Shown: one piece after another, positions 29,396 to 42,865 of the stretch
Numbering within the stretch: the first letter of the stretch is position 1
Layout: the number at the start of each line of letters is the position of its first letter
NCBI GenBank assembly: GCA_022376465.1
Contig: JACDTU010000010.1
Span: 62,001 to 126,000 of the forward strand
DNA length: 64,000 bases
Source of the DNA: Cubamyces lactineus
Taxonomy: Eukaryota; Basidiomycota; Agaricomycetes; Polyporales; Polyporaceae
Reading direction: 5' to 3'
Made by a program: the position numbers and the translations under genes
The notes under the pieces: generated by a model
Told to the model about the DNA's origin: nothing
The model's input: the letters and a program-made list of their open reading frames with translations, nothing else
The model's database searches: none

Positions 29396-31065
29396 ATGCT
29401 CAGCGCGCGTCCTATATCATTTCATGGCGACATCGATGTTGCCGCACAGCCTATCCTGAATGCGAAGACGCCAGGGCGGAAGGCGTTGAAGAACCGCGCC
29501 GCACTCCAGGAGAATGCGGTTCACAGCGGCGCGAAGACTGTGTTGTCCAAGAAGAACGCCCTTCAGACCCCGTTTAGGCCGGGTACAACTCGTAAGCATC
29601 CTTCATGCACTCTTGCGCGAGAGGCGACGCATACAATCATCCCGACCTCCAGATGGCAAGAAACCAACGGTGTCCGTGTCTGTGACGCGCCCGCTCATGG
29701 ACAAGACACCCTTCCCGAACCGCGTCGCCCCAGGGGGAGGCTTCGGTACCTCCAAAACACCAGGAGGAAAAGGCTCAAAGCTCTCCAAGCTCACTCTCCT
29801 CGTCCCCGAGCTCGAACAGCCGGAGGTGCTATCTCCGGACGTCGCGCCCCTCCTACGCCCCTCGAGCACGCGCAAGAGCCTACGAGGGAGACTGAGCGGG
29901 ACGTTCAAGACGCCAATGACGAAGGGTGACTACTGGAATGTGAGCCCGGGCGATATGGAGATGGAGATGGCGGGAGGTACGGAACAAGCTGCAGAGCAGG
30001 TGTTGGCTGTAGACGATGAAGATGATGAGATCGAGTATATGCCGCCCACTGCGATCGGTGAGTGGCCCCCATTATCTCGAGGACTCGGGATGCTCAAGTT
30101 TATATAGAACGCCCGTATGAGCCTCCGTTCGAGATGCCGGATTACAAGAGCATGGGCAGCACCCTCTTCAACATCGGACATGCCCCCCTGCTAGACGACA
30201 CGCTGGACGTGTACTATTCGAGGGACATCGAAGAGCAGATCAACGTGCGCGAACTCATCGAAGCCGGCGGAAATCCCTCGAGCATCGAGAGGCTGGATCT
30301 TCCCGAGCTCGGTAAGTTGAGTCACGAATACTCGGCAATGCTTAACTCAATCGGCTCGTAGAGGATGACAGCCCCTTCGCGCGCAAGCCCGCGAAGCCTA
30401 CTTCCGCCATACCAAAGACTGCCTCTACTCAGCCGCGCGTTGGATCCTCCCGCTCCGTTTCCGCTGCTACCGCTGCCCCCGCAACGCGCTCGCAGCCCGC
30501 CGCAAGGCCAGCGACCGCGATTCCGCAGAGTCGTTCCTCATCCCGTACAACGACATCTTCTGGCTCCGGCTCTGGCCCCGCGCCAAAGCCTGGACCAGCG
30601 CCCACACGCACATCCGTCCTGCGTGCGGCCAAGGCCGCCGCAGCGTCGTCCTCGAACAGCGCAACTACGCCACATCCTACCCGGCCGACGTCGACGTCTG
30701 CAGCGAGCGCTGGCGTTCGCCCTGCGTCGGCGATCCCTCAGAGGAGGGTCGTTTCTGCGACGACTACGACGACTACGACGAAACCTGTGTCGAGGCAGCC
30801 TAGTACTGTTGTTGCTGCATCGAGGCCCACGACGACTGGGGCTGGTGCCGGTCTGCGAGGACGGTCGGCAACTACGACTGCTACTACTGTGAATGGGACG
30901 GGGACGCGGGCGCGATCAGCGACTGTCACTGCCGCAACCGTCAAAGCCAAGGCTGTAAATGCTACTGTGGCTCCGAAGGTGCCTGCATTGGACGATGGCT
31001 TGGCGCAGACCCTGGAGAAGGAGATCGGAGGAGGTCTGGACGACGACTTCCTGTTCGAATTGTGA
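29396..31065 (+). CDS. Unrecognised 502-aa protein with D-box-like motifs (securin-like candidate)
   Basis: Four exons: 29396-29591, 29653-30057, 30108-30311, 30362-31065; introns of 61, 50 and 50 bp, all GT-AG and in frame, giving 502 aa. The N-terminus has a basic stretch with overlapping destruction-box-like motifs (KTPGRKALKNRAALQENA: RxxL twice), then several TP sites in a Pro/Gly/Lys-rich region, an acidic patch (DDEDDEIEY), a distinct segment PYEPPFEMPDY, and a long Ser/Thr/Ala-rich tail ending in an acidic-hydrophobic LDDDFLFEL. This is the general layout of an APC/C substrate such as securin (Pds1/Cut2), but I do not recognise it as one with certainty. The gene structure is secure; the name is a guess. 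Confidence 0.75.
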
Positions 31066-31668
31066 TGTCCTGTCATCCGGACTCCGAGACGTACCCAATG
31101 ATCTCGACTTGTAGTGTGTGAGCAGTTGATCTTTGTCATGGGCGATCGCCCTGTGGGACGGCGCGCCGAGATGTGATGTGTAGGCTATTGATTGGATTTG
31201 TTTTGAGACTTGTACTACTTTCTATGTTATGACATCTATGCCCTATATGCCACAGGAATATATTCGCAGAGTATTTCTCCTCTCGCATATCACCAACCTC
31301 AACGTCGCATTGGTTCAACTAGAGAAGAGTTTACCTTTCGTTTCGGACTCGGGACGCGACGCGTACGCTTAGGAGGATGAGCTCACGTGACCGCGTTTTG
31401 CGCACGAAGGATGCGCCTCATCATCTGAATGCGGGAGCCGGAATCCGGAGTGCCGTCGAGGGGCGGTCCGCTGACACAGCGCAGACGGAACATGTATGGG
31501 CCCACCTGAAGATAGCACCAGGTGCTGGAATGTTTGAGATGATGGAGTAGATTGCGATGTGGGAGCCAGTGTGACTAGAATACAGATGGGGACGGCGGCC
31601 GAGCACGGCGCGTCGTGCAACTTCGTGTTCGATTGCTTTCCTTCGGGTTCGACGGGATGCGCACACGC
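31066..31668. other. Convergent intergenic region, no gene seen
   Basis: 600 bases between the stops of two convergent genes, AT-richer than its neighbours; 3' untranslated regions and terminators are expected here. Confidence 0.6.
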
Positions 31669-32418
31669 TCACGGCTTGAAGGTGTTGGGGAGGATCTCAA
31701 TCCAGTACCTGAGACGCAAACCAGGCTTATCAGCACCCCCGATCGATAGCGCGCGCCGCGCGCAGGAACATTGAGATGAGGGAAAGAAAGAGGGGGGAAC
31801 GCACCCATCGGGGTCGAGGATGAAGGCAATGTGCTTCATCTTTCCGTCGGTGAGGCGCTTCTGGAAGCGGACCCCAAGCTGCTCAAAGCGTGCGCAGGCG
31901 GCCTCGACGTCGTCGACGGTGATGGCGATGTGGCCGAAGCCGCGGCCGGGGTCGGCGTTGCCGCTGGCGTAGCCCTGGAAGGAGGGGTCGGACTCGGTGC
32001 CGTGGTTGTGGGTGAGCTCGAGGATGCCCTCGCGGGAGAAGCGGTTCTCGGCGGTGGTGGGGGTGCCGTTGTCGAAGGCGAGGAAGTAGAGCGTGAACGT
32101 CTCGAACTCGTTCTCTGGAGAGAGAGGTTGGGGGTGGTGAGCGATGAGGTTGTGAAAGGAGAGGGGCTGGGCACGTACTGGCAACGAGATCCATGCCAAG
32201 GACCTGTACAGAGAAGTGTTCAGCAACAGAAAATGTGTGCACTACCGCTTTTCGGGGACGGACCTCAGTGTAGAACTTGAGGGACGCCTGAGGGTCCTTG
32301 ACACGAATCATCGTGTGGTTGAACTGTGAAGAGAATTGCGGAACTGAGCATGTATGTACTACGGCAGACCATAGGAAGGCTTTACCTTGAAGCTGGCGGT
32401 CTCTGCGGTGCGCGGCAT
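31669..32418 (-). CDS. Glyoxalase I (lactoylglutathione lyase)
   Basis: Five exons: 32418-32386, 32323-32264, 32203-32179, 32114-31805, 31708-31669; 155 aa, exact in frame. One glyoxalase module of the VOC fold. The four metal/catalytic positions are visible: His in [10 protein letters not shown], Glu in [10 protein letters not shown], His in [12 protein letters not shown] and Glu in GYWIEILP. It isomerises the hemithioacetal of methylglyoxal and glutathione to S-lactoylglutathione in the cytosol. The length equals that of single-domain forms (human is longer at the N-terminus), whereas ascomycete yeasts have a double module. One donor (GTCCGT after exon 2) is weak but needed by frame and similarity. 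Confidence 0.93.
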
Positions 32419-32785
32419 GGCGAGGGAGCTGCGGGTAGAGATGTAACGAGAGGAGAGAACAGGCTGTGGGCGAAGAAGGCGCGAAGGGGAACGGGGGAGA
32501 ATATAAGAGAGCCGGAACTTGAAGGGACGGATGAGGGGGTGCATGAGGGGTGCGAGTGTGACGGCCCAGAGAGCGCGATGACGATCGATGACGCTGTCCT
32601 GTGACAGCTGTGACAATCGCAACCTTTTATCTGGCCGTAATGTTTCAGTCTTCTCCCACCAAAGTTCGCACGGAACAATAACGGAGTATACATATCATGC
32701 ACGCGTAGTACCAAGGGCAAGCGATATGGAACACAACAAACGCATGCATCAACCCACAATGTCCATGGCTACACTGAGTGTCCCA
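32419..32785. other. Intergenic region upstream of glyoxalase I
   Basis: About 370 bases between the glyoxalase start and the end of the next minus-strand gene. Promoter region; no gene seen. Confidence 0.6.
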
Positions 32786-34478
32786 TTATATCTGGTCGTC
32801 GACAAAGTCAATTACCCGCACAGTCTGTCCGTCGTATACTGCATTTCTCGGCCGAATGTCTGTGGCCTCCAGCCCGGCTTCTCCCAACACACGAATTGCT
32901 CGCTCGTGTGCTGCCCTGTGATTCAAATCAGCAACATTTTGACTTGATTGTTTCTACTCTTCTCACCTCAGCTGGACACCTAATTCGCCCAATTCCTCGA
33001 GGCTGGGTCCCCCATCTGACATAATGCATGCTCGCCAGGGCTCGCCCATCCGCACAGTGCAGAACATGCCATAGTAGTCGGGGATCGGCAGTGCGCTTGC
33101 CACAGCCGGATCCTTGGGAAGGCATTGGGCCAATGCGGCATACTCACGGTTTACCACGCTTGTCGTGTCGCTCTGTCCCTTGCGGTCAGTCTTCACAACA
33201 ACCGTCATAGACCCACAGGTCCCCCTCCATACGACAGTCCGTGAGGTCTCCCATAGCAGTTCCGTCGCGACTATCCTAGCGGTCAGGCCTTTAGCACGAG
33301 CAAGGTGCAGCGCAGCGCGCCCCGCAAGTGTGGAGACAACTGCGCCGTTGAAAGCCTTGCCGCTCGGCCACTGACGGTGTAACACATGCGTTTTCTGCCC
33401 GGGCAAATTGAGGTAGAGCTTGTCGCTTGCGATGAGGACATACTCGTCCCATCCGCGCTTCGCCTGCACCCACCAGCTTTCGCGGGTGCGCTCCTGGAAA
33501 TGCAGCCTCGGCACTGCTGATGCTGGGGCATTGCTAAGGTGCCGTGCCCCCATTACCTGATGCAGCAATTTATCAATGAAACTTCCGCATTCAGCGCAAA
33601 TGCACTCACATAGAAGCACGTGACAATCGTGCAGAACATCTGGTAAGGCGTAAACATCAGGTACTCCTGGCCAGCCGGGGCCTCGTAGTACCGGTACATA
33701 GGCCCCTTGATCAGCATTGTTGTGCCCTCCAGCTGGCACATGTACACTGTGTTGCTACCGGTGAGGATGCCTGCAGGCGCCCCGGACGTTTTGAGTTGCG
33801 CATACATCTTTAAGACAATCAGCGTCTGTCATCAAATAACTCATGAATTGTACTAACCTGCACAAACATGGCAATGCCAGCGTTAAGAGTTTTGCTGTCT
33901 GGCATTTCTGGGTGAAATATCTGACCCTCGCGGAGCCAGCCAAGAATTTTGTCTTGATTTTTCTCCAACATCTCCTCGACCTTGACCTCAATGGGGCAGT
34001 ACACCACATTTCTGGTGACATTTGGCCACTCTTCGATCATGGCCGGCGCTATATCGTACTCCATGGCCTGATTACTCATCTTGTACATACCGAACTCCAT
34101 GTGCTGCGAGCACCCCGGGTAGATTGGCCAGACATTGCGAGTGATGTCCGGGGCGTTGAAGAGGAGCACTTGGACCTGCTTCATCAGCCACTCACGCAAG
34201 TGCGTTTCGTCCCTCGGGCTGAACCCTTGCCCTGCCAGCTCCCACGCAATGTCGCTCTTGCGGTTGTAGGGCTTGTTGAGCCACGCCCGCAGTTTCGCCC
34301 CCGCAACGGCATCCTGCTCAATGGGTAGAGTGGCACAGTAGCGGACTCGGCCGAATTCGGGGTAGAGCGTTGCTTCCAGGTTGCTGAGTGCCCTCTGCTG
34401 AGTTGGGCTCTTGACATTGGTATATTCTGACAAAATTGGCCATTTGAGCTCGAGCAGCGCGGCGTCGATAGTTGTCAT
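32786..34478 (-). CDS. Kinase-fold-like hypothetical protein, 512 aa
   Basis: Four exons: 34478-33858, 33807-33610, 33556-32967, 32915-32786, joined in frame to 512 aa. The N-terminal 300 residues hold an unrecognised Trp-rich domain. The C-terminal half looks like a degenerate protein-kinase-like fold: a hydrophobic strand with a possible Lys (MTVVVKTDRKGQ), a hinge-like segment before SDGGPSLEELG, a catalytic-loop-like DIRPRNAVYDG and a DFG-equivalent VIDFVD. In this pattern Asp-x-x-Pro-Arg-Asn would replace HRDxKxxN. Similar stand-alone proteins are frequent in Agaricomycete genomes as far as I know; no substrate can be given. It could be a pseudokinase. Confidence 0.7.
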
Positions 34479-34735
34479 GGCAGTTAGGAATGGGTGGGTG
34501 GACGCGTGAGGAAGCCAAAGAAGGCCAAACAGACGCGAGGCGCGTGCTGTTGAGCGGAGACACGTGACACGTGATGCGCGAACCTGAACCCGAACCGTCC
34601 GCCCTCTCCTCTCCTCTGCTCCTCTCCCTATCTCTCCGTTCTCCCGCTCTCTGCTCGTGTCTGGCGTTCTGTGGACTGTACTCTACTCTCTTCTCTCCGA
34701 CCGTAACTGAGGAGTATCTCCCCTCTGGCTGGAAT
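34479..34735. promoter_or_regulatory. Divergent promoter region
   Basis: 257 bases between two divergently transcribed genes. It contains a palindromic CACGTGACACGTG stretch at about 34562-34574, a possible bHLH/bZIP site; pyrimidine-rich on the right. Confidence 0.45.
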
Positions 34736-37700
34736 ATGCCTCCGACGCGGACATCACCTGCTCTTTCTCCTCATCGTCCGCCGTCGCTATCCAGCATCCC
34801 CTTCAAGTTCCGCAGAAAGAGCTTGTCCGAGGACGATCTCCCCGTCTTCCCCTCCCCCTCCCTCTCGCCCTCTCTCTCCGCCTCCATGTCCTCTTCTCCA
34901 CCCTCCTCTCCCACTGTTCTCTCCACCTCCCCAACCCGCCCTTCTCATCTGGACTCCGCCCGAGTTCACCAGTCCTCGTCTCCCGTCCGCCCCGCAGCCT
35001 ATCATGCCTACGGCTATGCTTACAGCTATCCGCGCGCCGGTTCCCATCCCTTCGGCTATGAACATGATTCCTGGTCTGCTGAACATCCATCGAAGCCTGT
35101 CCCGACCAGATCCCATGCATATGCCGTCATTCCCCCTCCGTTAAGTAGCTCCAGCCGCTCGAGCTACTCTCCCCTCTCTCCCACAGACCCCGACGCCAGC
35201 GATCCCTTCTACTCTTCCGCATCAGACAGTGGTTTCCCTCACGGTGTGTACTACTCTCCTCTCCTTTCCTCTCTCCTGCACATCTATCAGATGGCCCACA
35301 TCATCCTATCACTGCATTGCCATGGCCAAAACCCCGAGTTCGCGGTCGGGAGTCCGTCCGCTCTCGACCGTGCACTCGTGTCTCACCTTCGGCACTCTCT
35401 CCTCCTGCTGATCCCACACTTTCGTCACCGGTCAATCCTCGTCCGCCTCGTTGCCCGGATGATCGGATCGGATCAGCTCATGACCTACCCTCACTGCTTC
35501 CTTCTTCCTTCTCCCTCCTGCGTTATCCCGATAGACTTCATATCTTCTGCCACACTTGAGCTTGTCCTTTACCCCACGCACCGGGATATCCAGAAACACT
35601 GCGCATCGGGACGCGCGCTTTGGGTGTACGGTCTGCCCGCTCGTCGCGCGCGTCTTGTCGCGATTCATGATGACCGCCCGCCTACTTTCGCGGCCTCGGC
35701 ATCTGTTGTCGCACCCTGTATCCGCGACGCGTAGCGCTCATCCGCCAACCGGTGTCGATGGAATGGCAGCTAGCCCCAGCTGTTCGCGCGAATTGATATG
35801 GACGGACACCGTCGCGGTTATATTCTCGGGCATGCCACCCCTGCGCGTCTCCCGTGCGATTCTCCCCTCTGTCCTTATCACCATCACTCCACGTCCCCTT
35901 CTCTTCCCTTGTGCTTTCCACTTTTACTCGTCACCGCTCCCAAGCCGAACGTGCGATACTGACATCTGCCCATGCGTTATCGCCCCTTTCGCCATCCAGA
36001 TGACCACGATGATGAGATCGAAGACGCCTTCGGCTTCACTCTCGATATGGACGGCATTCTCAACGCCTCATCGCCCTCACGTCGTGTCTCGTTCACGACG
36101 TCCTCTGAACGTGATCGGCCGTTCGTGCGCCCTCCCGCCCAACTCCCCAAGCATCGTGCTCCCGCTCGAGACAAACGCGCAACTACAAAGACAGATGGCT
36201 CCAGCACGGAGATCCCTCACGGTAGTCTGGGCGTGTCGAGAGGTACAGGCGACAGTCTCCAGAGTGAGTCCCCGCTCCCACAGACGAGAGAGACGCCGCG
36301 TCGTCCGACCACTCCGGTGCGCCCACGTACGCATGCGCCCTCCGCTTCTTCGCATCCCTCAGCGACGACAGTTGTGGACGACAACGACGATCTCCCCCCG
36401 TCGTCGCCGTTATTGTCACCCTTGTCCTCTCCGTTATCATCACCCACGACAGACGAAGATACAACACGCGCACGTGATGCATCCCTTCCACCTTCTTCGC
36501 CCATTTCCATTCCGCGCTCTCCTATGTGCTCGCTGGAATCCCGGGAAGATACGGAGCTGGCATTCGTAGTGACGCCTTCACCGCCGTCGCCTACCCTGGA
36601 CGCGCTCCGGATAACATCGCGTGTCGCTGTCAGGGCGCTGCTGAACCCAATGCCTGAACCTACGATTACGCCGGAAACCGGCGTTGTGGAGAAGGTCAAG
36701 CAAGCTGAACTGCCGGTGGAGCAGCCGAGCAAGATTGAAGCAGACGGAGACGTGACACCCTTCGATCTGAGTGCCCCCGCAATGGCCGATATCCCTGTGG
36801 CTCCTCAAGCGATGAGTGTTGCAGTGAACGTAGAAGTGGTAGAGAAGGTTTCGGTGCGTGTACCACGTTCTGGCGCGTAGTATACCTCATTGACGCTTCC
36901 GCAGCAGCAGAGTTCTGTCGCGCCATCGCGAGCCCAGTCATGCCTTCCAGTCGTGCTCTCGCGCGCGAGCACACCAGACTCTATCATGCAGGATATCCCA
37001 TCGTCACCGCTCTCGTCTCCCCCGCGCTCTATCGCCGGTGATATTGATGCGATCGTGGATATCGCCGATGTGGGCATGGATGCTGACGTCGACATTGATA
37101 TTGACATCGAGACCGAAGACGCGGCTCCCACAATATCGACGCTCACTCCTGTGACCAGCGTCAGCGCACGTAGCAGTCGCGCACCATCGGTCGCTCCCGC
37201 CGTTCGTGAACGAAGTGCGGAGCGCGTGGATGAGCCTCCCCGCAAGAAGGCCCGCCACGAGGATCGTGCGGAAAGTTCTGCCAGTCCTGCTCCCCTTCCA
37301 GATTCGCACCCAAATACCACCCGCACGGAACGGGAGCAAAGCGAATGCAAATCGAGACCGAAGTCGTTGCACAAGAAGCGCCGCAGAGTCGTGTGGTCGG
37401 ATGATGAAACCGAGTCCGAGGCGGATGTGACCGACGCACCAGTCCCAGTCCTTGCGTCCCTGCCAAAGCCAGCTCCAGCTCCTGTGAAAGCCTCGCGGAG
37501 AAAAGAGAAGGACGGCGTGCAGGAACGCGAGCGCAAGCGAGTGCGCGAGAAGGAGCACGACAAAGACCCGCGGGAGCGCACGAAGAAGCCGCGGGCGAGA
37601 GATGCGGGCGGCGCGGACGTTGAGAACGAGCCGCTCGAGCCGCCATCTGGTGCCGTTCCAGCCTCGAAAGCGACCACGGCCTCCAAGCCCGCGGCGCGAT

Positions 37701-38578
37701 CTGCTGCCCCGCCGAAAAGCGCGACGAACTTTGAACGATCCAATGTTACGGTGCCAGAGACGACTAAACACGCGGAGACGACGCTGCAGAAAATCGTACC
37801 CGAATCCGTTCCGACCCTTGAAGCTGAACCGCCTAGCGCTGTCCCGGAAGTCAAGTCGAAAGCGGCGGCTCGCCAGCAGGACAAGAGGCACACGCAGCAT
37901 GAAGACGGGCCTGCGCTTCCCGAGTACACGCTCCCGCTCCCCGCAGGCGAGCTCGAGGGCATGCTGATCGAGACGCTCGCCACCGCGCGCGCGTCTTCCC
38001 TCGCGACCTCTGCGCTGTACGGCGCGCTCATGGCTGCTCGCCCCGCACTGCGCGAGATGGCTCTACCCGTCCTCGCTGGTTCCGTTCCGGAGGAAGCAGG
38101 CGCCGAGAAAGAGAAGGAGAGCGAGAAGTCGAAGGAGGGCGAGAAAGAGAAGAAGCCGAAGGGTGGGCGGGGACGGGGCGCGAAAGCTGAGGCGGACGCG
38201 GCCAGTCGACGCGCGTGGGTCCCCGCGCTCGAGGTCGTGCTCGAGGCGGGCTGGAGGCGGAGCGGTGTGTTTGGCAAGGTCGTCAATTGCGGCACGGTGA
38301 GTATCTTTCCACCTGACCCATGCCATCTCTTTCGTTGTCTTTTTCTTTTCGCTGGGTACTGAACGAGAATACGGTGACAGGATACGGGCGACCAGGAGCT
38401 CGCGCTCGAGGCGCGCTGGTTCTACGACCCGGACCGGGACGAGGACGGGGAGCGCGCGGCGCTGGTGCGGAGCATGATGCGCCGCCCAGGGAAGCGGAGC
38501 GAGACGAAGAAGGCGAAGCAGTACTACTGGCGGCCGCTGCCCAAGATATCTCGCTGGGACCCGGAGGACGAGCTCTAG
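34736..38578 (+). CDS. Large low-complexity charged protein, exon structure partly unresolved
   Basis: Clear parts: exon 34736-35243 (Ser/Pro/Tyr-rich, starts MPPTRTSPALSPHR), GT-AG intron to 35290, an exon from 35291, then an unresolved stretch of about 35.5-36.0 kb; a long frame to 36853, a 51-bp intron, exon 36905-38296, intron, and last exon 38381-38578. The C-terminal part holds acidic repeats (DVDIDIDIET), bipartite basic signals (PPRKKARHE, KKRRRVVWSDDE), long Lys/Glu/Arg runs (about 37.5-37.6 kb) and a compact, probably folded C-terminus ending YYWRPLPKISRWDPEDEL. It is most likely a nuclear protein. I do not recognise the family. An alternative is two genes, the second starting at ATG 35972. 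Confidence 0.6.
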
Positions 38579-39184
38579 CTCTAGTCGTTCTGGCGTACTG
38601 GCGCTCCTCACATTCCAACTCGTGCGCGAGAGCGGCGTTTTGAACTTTCGCTGGTTGCATTTGTTGCTGTTGTTATTCGTCCGACCAGGTCATAAGGTAC
38701 AGTAAGTTATGCGTATGTACGATCGACCCTCGCGGATCCGATTCGAGTCTGTAGCCGGCTTTTCGTAGGCCTTTACTAGTAATTGTTGTCTGTTGTTGTC
38801 TTCTGTTCTTTCCTTCTTAATGAAAATAAAATACAAGATATAAAATACATTGGGTGCACTGGAGAGTTTTTGTGCACTTCATTGCACATGTAGGTGTGAG
38901 TGTCTTTCGATTGGCGACAAACCTGCAAGACGCGATCACGTGCAGACAAATCACAACAAAGCACTTAACAAGGCACCTGTCTTGAAGCTTGAAGCACAAG
39001 GATGAAAAACGAGTGGTGTGTTGCAAAGTCCGAAGCGTACGCAAACTGGGGGATACATAGTCGTGATACAAAGCACCGAGCACAGCAGACGGGCGACGAG
39101 GATAGCACGGTAGGACATTAGGATACATAGTACATAGCAGCGGCCTCGAGAGCACAAAGACACGGTTTGGGATTAGCGTTCTCG
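38579..39184. other. Convergent intergenic region, no gene seen
   Basis: 600 AT-richer bases between two convergent stops; contains AATAAAA-like words (about 38823-38830) that may serve 3'-end formation. Confidence 0.55.
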
Positions 39185-41741
<2,557 letters not shown>

Positions 41742-42865
41742 GAGCGCAGAAGGGGAGGAGGAGCAGTAGTAGTAGAGAATCAAAGAAACCTGCTAGAGTG
41801 GTCCGCGCGTGCTAGCAGCCTGTGGAAGTGCAAGAAGCCCGAGCTCCCAGAGAACGTATAGTCAAGGCGGGATATAAGTGCAGCCCAAGTACAAGGCGGC
41901 ACAGGCCCGAGAACGTGCTGCAGCAATGGTAGCGAAAAATAGCCCAGAATAGACAAGGGTCCTGCTCTCCAGCCTCGCTGCCCACCGCCGCGTTACCGTT
42001 ACGGCGAGTTTACCCTATCGACGTCGACATTGACCCCATGCCTGCCTCTCAGTGACGCCGAAGATGCGTAGAATGGAGATGCGCGAGCGTACCGATAGAT
42101 TGCGGGTGCAAGGCCTTCTTCGTGTGGGTTATTGGCCTCGCTCGTGCCACCGCAGTGGTCGGCGGACTCGATGATAGAGTTTGTTCCGAATCAATGTCGC
42201 ACTTGTCCGAAGCCTCGCGCGCACTAGGGTCCTCCGTAAACGCCAGGGCTGTGTGGAGCGCCAGTACCACGTTCCGTAGCCCAAATGTTGTGGAGGTTCG
42301 TCGCAAACCTCCCTGGTGGGCGACAAACGAAGAAGGGGTTCGTTACGACGAAGAGCATCGTCGTCGCGTCTCTGAACGAACGCGACGCGGTCACGTGTAC
42401 AATTATGATGATCACGACCCAACTCCAACTCAACTCCGACGCGGACACACATACGAACACGGGTAATTTGGGGCAATACTGATGATATATGCAACATCGT
42501 AACATATGAGATCCTAGATACACAGCAGAGGGAATCGACACTAGATAGAAACACAGTAAAGGAGCGTATTATGCGAGTGCAGCAGCGCGCGAGCACGTAT
42601 ACAACGGAGTAGTGCGAGAGGAACAGGAGTCAGATTCGTGCAGGGAGAATGATAGAAAGGGAGAGGGGGGGGATCATGCGTGCGACGATGAGGTATGCAG
42701 GGAGGCACATTCAAGAGAGCGTGTGGGTGAGGACAAGGGAACACATGACGAGATGAGAGTACTTGGAAGCCAGAGACAGAAGAAAATGGCGGGAAAGCAG
42801 AGCAGTCTAGACAAGACACAGAAGAAATATAACGGAACACGGGAATCCTTACCACGGATGTTTAT
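41742..42865. other. Intergenic region between the two FHA kinases
   Basis: 1.1 kb holding the promoter of paralogue 1 and the 3' region of paralogue 2. Short ORFs on both strands without motifs; no gene supported. Confidence 0.6.

Noticed and set aside
35556..36569. 337-codon ORF overlapping the charged-protein gene
   Set aside because: Different frame from the clear downstream exons, Arg/Pro/His-rich shadow composition; only its first part could contribute an exon, which could not be shown.
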